Source: Desulfovibrionaceae bacterium
GTDB lineage: Bacteria; Desulfobacterota; Desulfovibrionia; Desulfovibrionales; Desulfovibrionaceae
Reading direction: 5' to 3'
Assembly (NCBI GenBank): GCA_900770205.1
Contig: CAAGJV010000080.1
Coordinates: 1 to 6,028 of the forward strand
DNA length: 6,028 nt
Positions 5,179-6,028 of this stretch are shown piece by piece. The position numbers and the translations under genes were made by a program. How positions within the stretch are numbered: the stretch's first letter is position 1; each line of letters starts with the position of its first letter. The notes beneath the pieces are model-generated. The model saw only the letters and a program-made list of their open reading frames with translations. It did no database searches and was not told where the DNA came from.

Positions 5179-6028
5179 ATGACTGTTTCTCCCCGTGCGC
5201 TCATGCTTCTGCTTGTTTTCTGCTATACCATGTGGGGCGGCGGCATGATCGCTATGAAGTATGCGTTTGAATCCTTTACCGTTATGCATGTGATTTTTGC
5301 GCGCACCGCGTTTGCGGCGGGATTCTATGCCGTTCTTTTTCCTTTTTGGCGCCTTCTTCCGTATGAAAAAGGGGACTGGAAATATCTGCTGGCCATGGTG
5401 ATGTTCGAGCCGGTTCTCTTTTTTCTTTTTGAAACGTTTTCTCTTAAATTCACCACGGCATCGCAGGGCGGGGTTATTGCGGCATGTTTTCCCATCTGCA
5501 CGGCTGTGGCGGCGTGGCTGTTCCTTAAGGAAAAGCTTGGCGGGCGCACCATCGTCGCTATTGCGTTTGCTGTGCTTGGCGTTGCCTGTACATCGTATTT
5601 TGCCGAGGGCGATGCGAGAGCAAGCCATCCCCTTTTAGGGAATGCGCTCATGTTCGGCGCGGTTCTTTCTTCAACGGGATATGCGGTAACAGTTCGTTAT
5701 ATTTCAAGAAGATATTCTTTTCTGAGCATTTCCGCCATACAGGCCATTGGCGGTTCCCTTATCTTTCTTCCTTTTGCCGTTGTATCACCGATACCGCAGA
5801 GCGTTACGCTCACCGCGCTTGGCGGCCTTCTCTATATGGGAATCGGCGTTGGTATTCTTGTGTATATGAGTTTCAATTTTTCCCTTAAGTATCTGGAAGC
5901 TGGTATTGTTGCCCTGTTCGGCAACCTTATTCCCATTTTTACCCTGCTTTTTGCCTATGTTCTGCTTGATGAAAGGCTTAATGCCATGCAGATGCTGGGC
6001 GTAGCACTGACGCTCTCCGGTGTGTTCA
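5179..6028 (+). CDS. EamA/DMT-family transporter (3' end cut off)
   Basis: The open frame runs for 283 codons to the right edge with no stop and probably lacks only a short tail, since EamA proteins are usually around 300 residues. The sequence has about ten hydrophobic segments in two similar halves, as expected from two EamA repeats (roughly 8-140 and 150-283). Family marks include Arg42 in segment 2, the loop after segment 4 ending WLFLKEKL, and the matching second-half ending AYVLLDERL. Members of this inner-membrane family move amino acids, metabolites or drugs, often outward; no substrate can be assigned. AGGAGG lies five bases before the ATG. It diverges from the regulator gene across a 170-base gap, which suggests but does not prove shared control with the redox genes. 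Confidence 0.9.
   Translation, partial: MTVSPRALMLLLVFCYTMWGGGMIAMKYAFESFTVMHVIFARTAFAAGFYAVLFPFWRLLPYEKGDWKYLLAMVMFEPVLFFLFETFSLKFTTASQGGVIAACFPICTAVAAWLFLKEKLGGRTIVAIAFAVLGVACTSYFAEGDARASHPLLGNALMFGAVLSSTGYAVTVRYISRRYSFLSISAIQAIGGSLIFLPFAVVSPIPQSVTLTALGGLLYMGIGVGILVYMSFNFSLKYLEAGIVALFGNLIPIFTLLFAYVLLDERLNAMQMLGVALTLSGVF

Noticed and set aside
5152..5628. A 158-codon minus-strand frame rich in Lys and Arg
   Set aside because: It is antisense to the EamA transporter. The basic composition comes from the reverse complement of Phe- and Leu-rich membrane codons, and it has no upstream ribosome-binding site of note.

Overview
This window comes from a bacterial chromosome, probably a strict or facultative anaerobe. 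The reasons are a run of iron-sulfur and FAD redox genes, strong Shine-Dalgarno sites before every gene, and a Crp/Fnr-type regulator. The AprA/AprB-like flavoprotein and ferredoxin pairing and a slightly GC-rich composition (by eye) would fit a Desulfovibrionaceae-type gut or sediment anaerobe. That placement is weak inference; no rRNA or taxonomic marker is present.

Layout. Five genes lie on the minus strand and are read from about 5008 down to 1. In transcription order they are: a Crp/Fnr-family regulator (5008-4280); an 83-residue 2x[4Fe-4S] ferredoxin (4117-3866); a FrdA/AprA-like FAD protein, FP2 (3807-2137); a second, divergent paralog, FP1 (1992-325); and the first 88 codons of a GltD/dihydropyrimidine dehydrogenase-type oxidoreductase with an N-terminal Fe-S domain (265 to the left edge). 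One gene lies on the plus strand, diverging from the regulator: an EamA/DMT-family membrane transporter (5179 to the right edge, nearly complete).

Intergenic regions. The 5009-5178 gap carries a plausible sigma70 promoter for the regulator. The 4118-4279 gap carries a hairpin plus T-tract that looks like a weak intrinsic terminator for the regulator, then a long interrupted palindrome and two TTCGAA boxes just ahead of the ferredoxin. The 1993-2136 gap between the two flavoproteins holds four inverted repeats, three of them end to end. The 266-324 and 3808-3865 gaps hold only ribosome-binding sites.

Working model (inference). No flavoprotein or ferredoxin has a signal peptide or membrane segment, so the proteins should form a cytoplasmic electron-transfer system. 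The GltD-like protein would exchange electrons with NAD(P)H, the AprB-like ferredoxin would carry them, and the FP1/FP2 pair would act on an unidentified organic or sulfur substrate. The regulator would control the set, and the transporter may move a substrate or product. The substrate cannot be read from the sequence. The two flavoproteins differ from each other, and from classical fumarate reductase, at the catalytic positions, so calling either one fumarate reductase would be unsafe.
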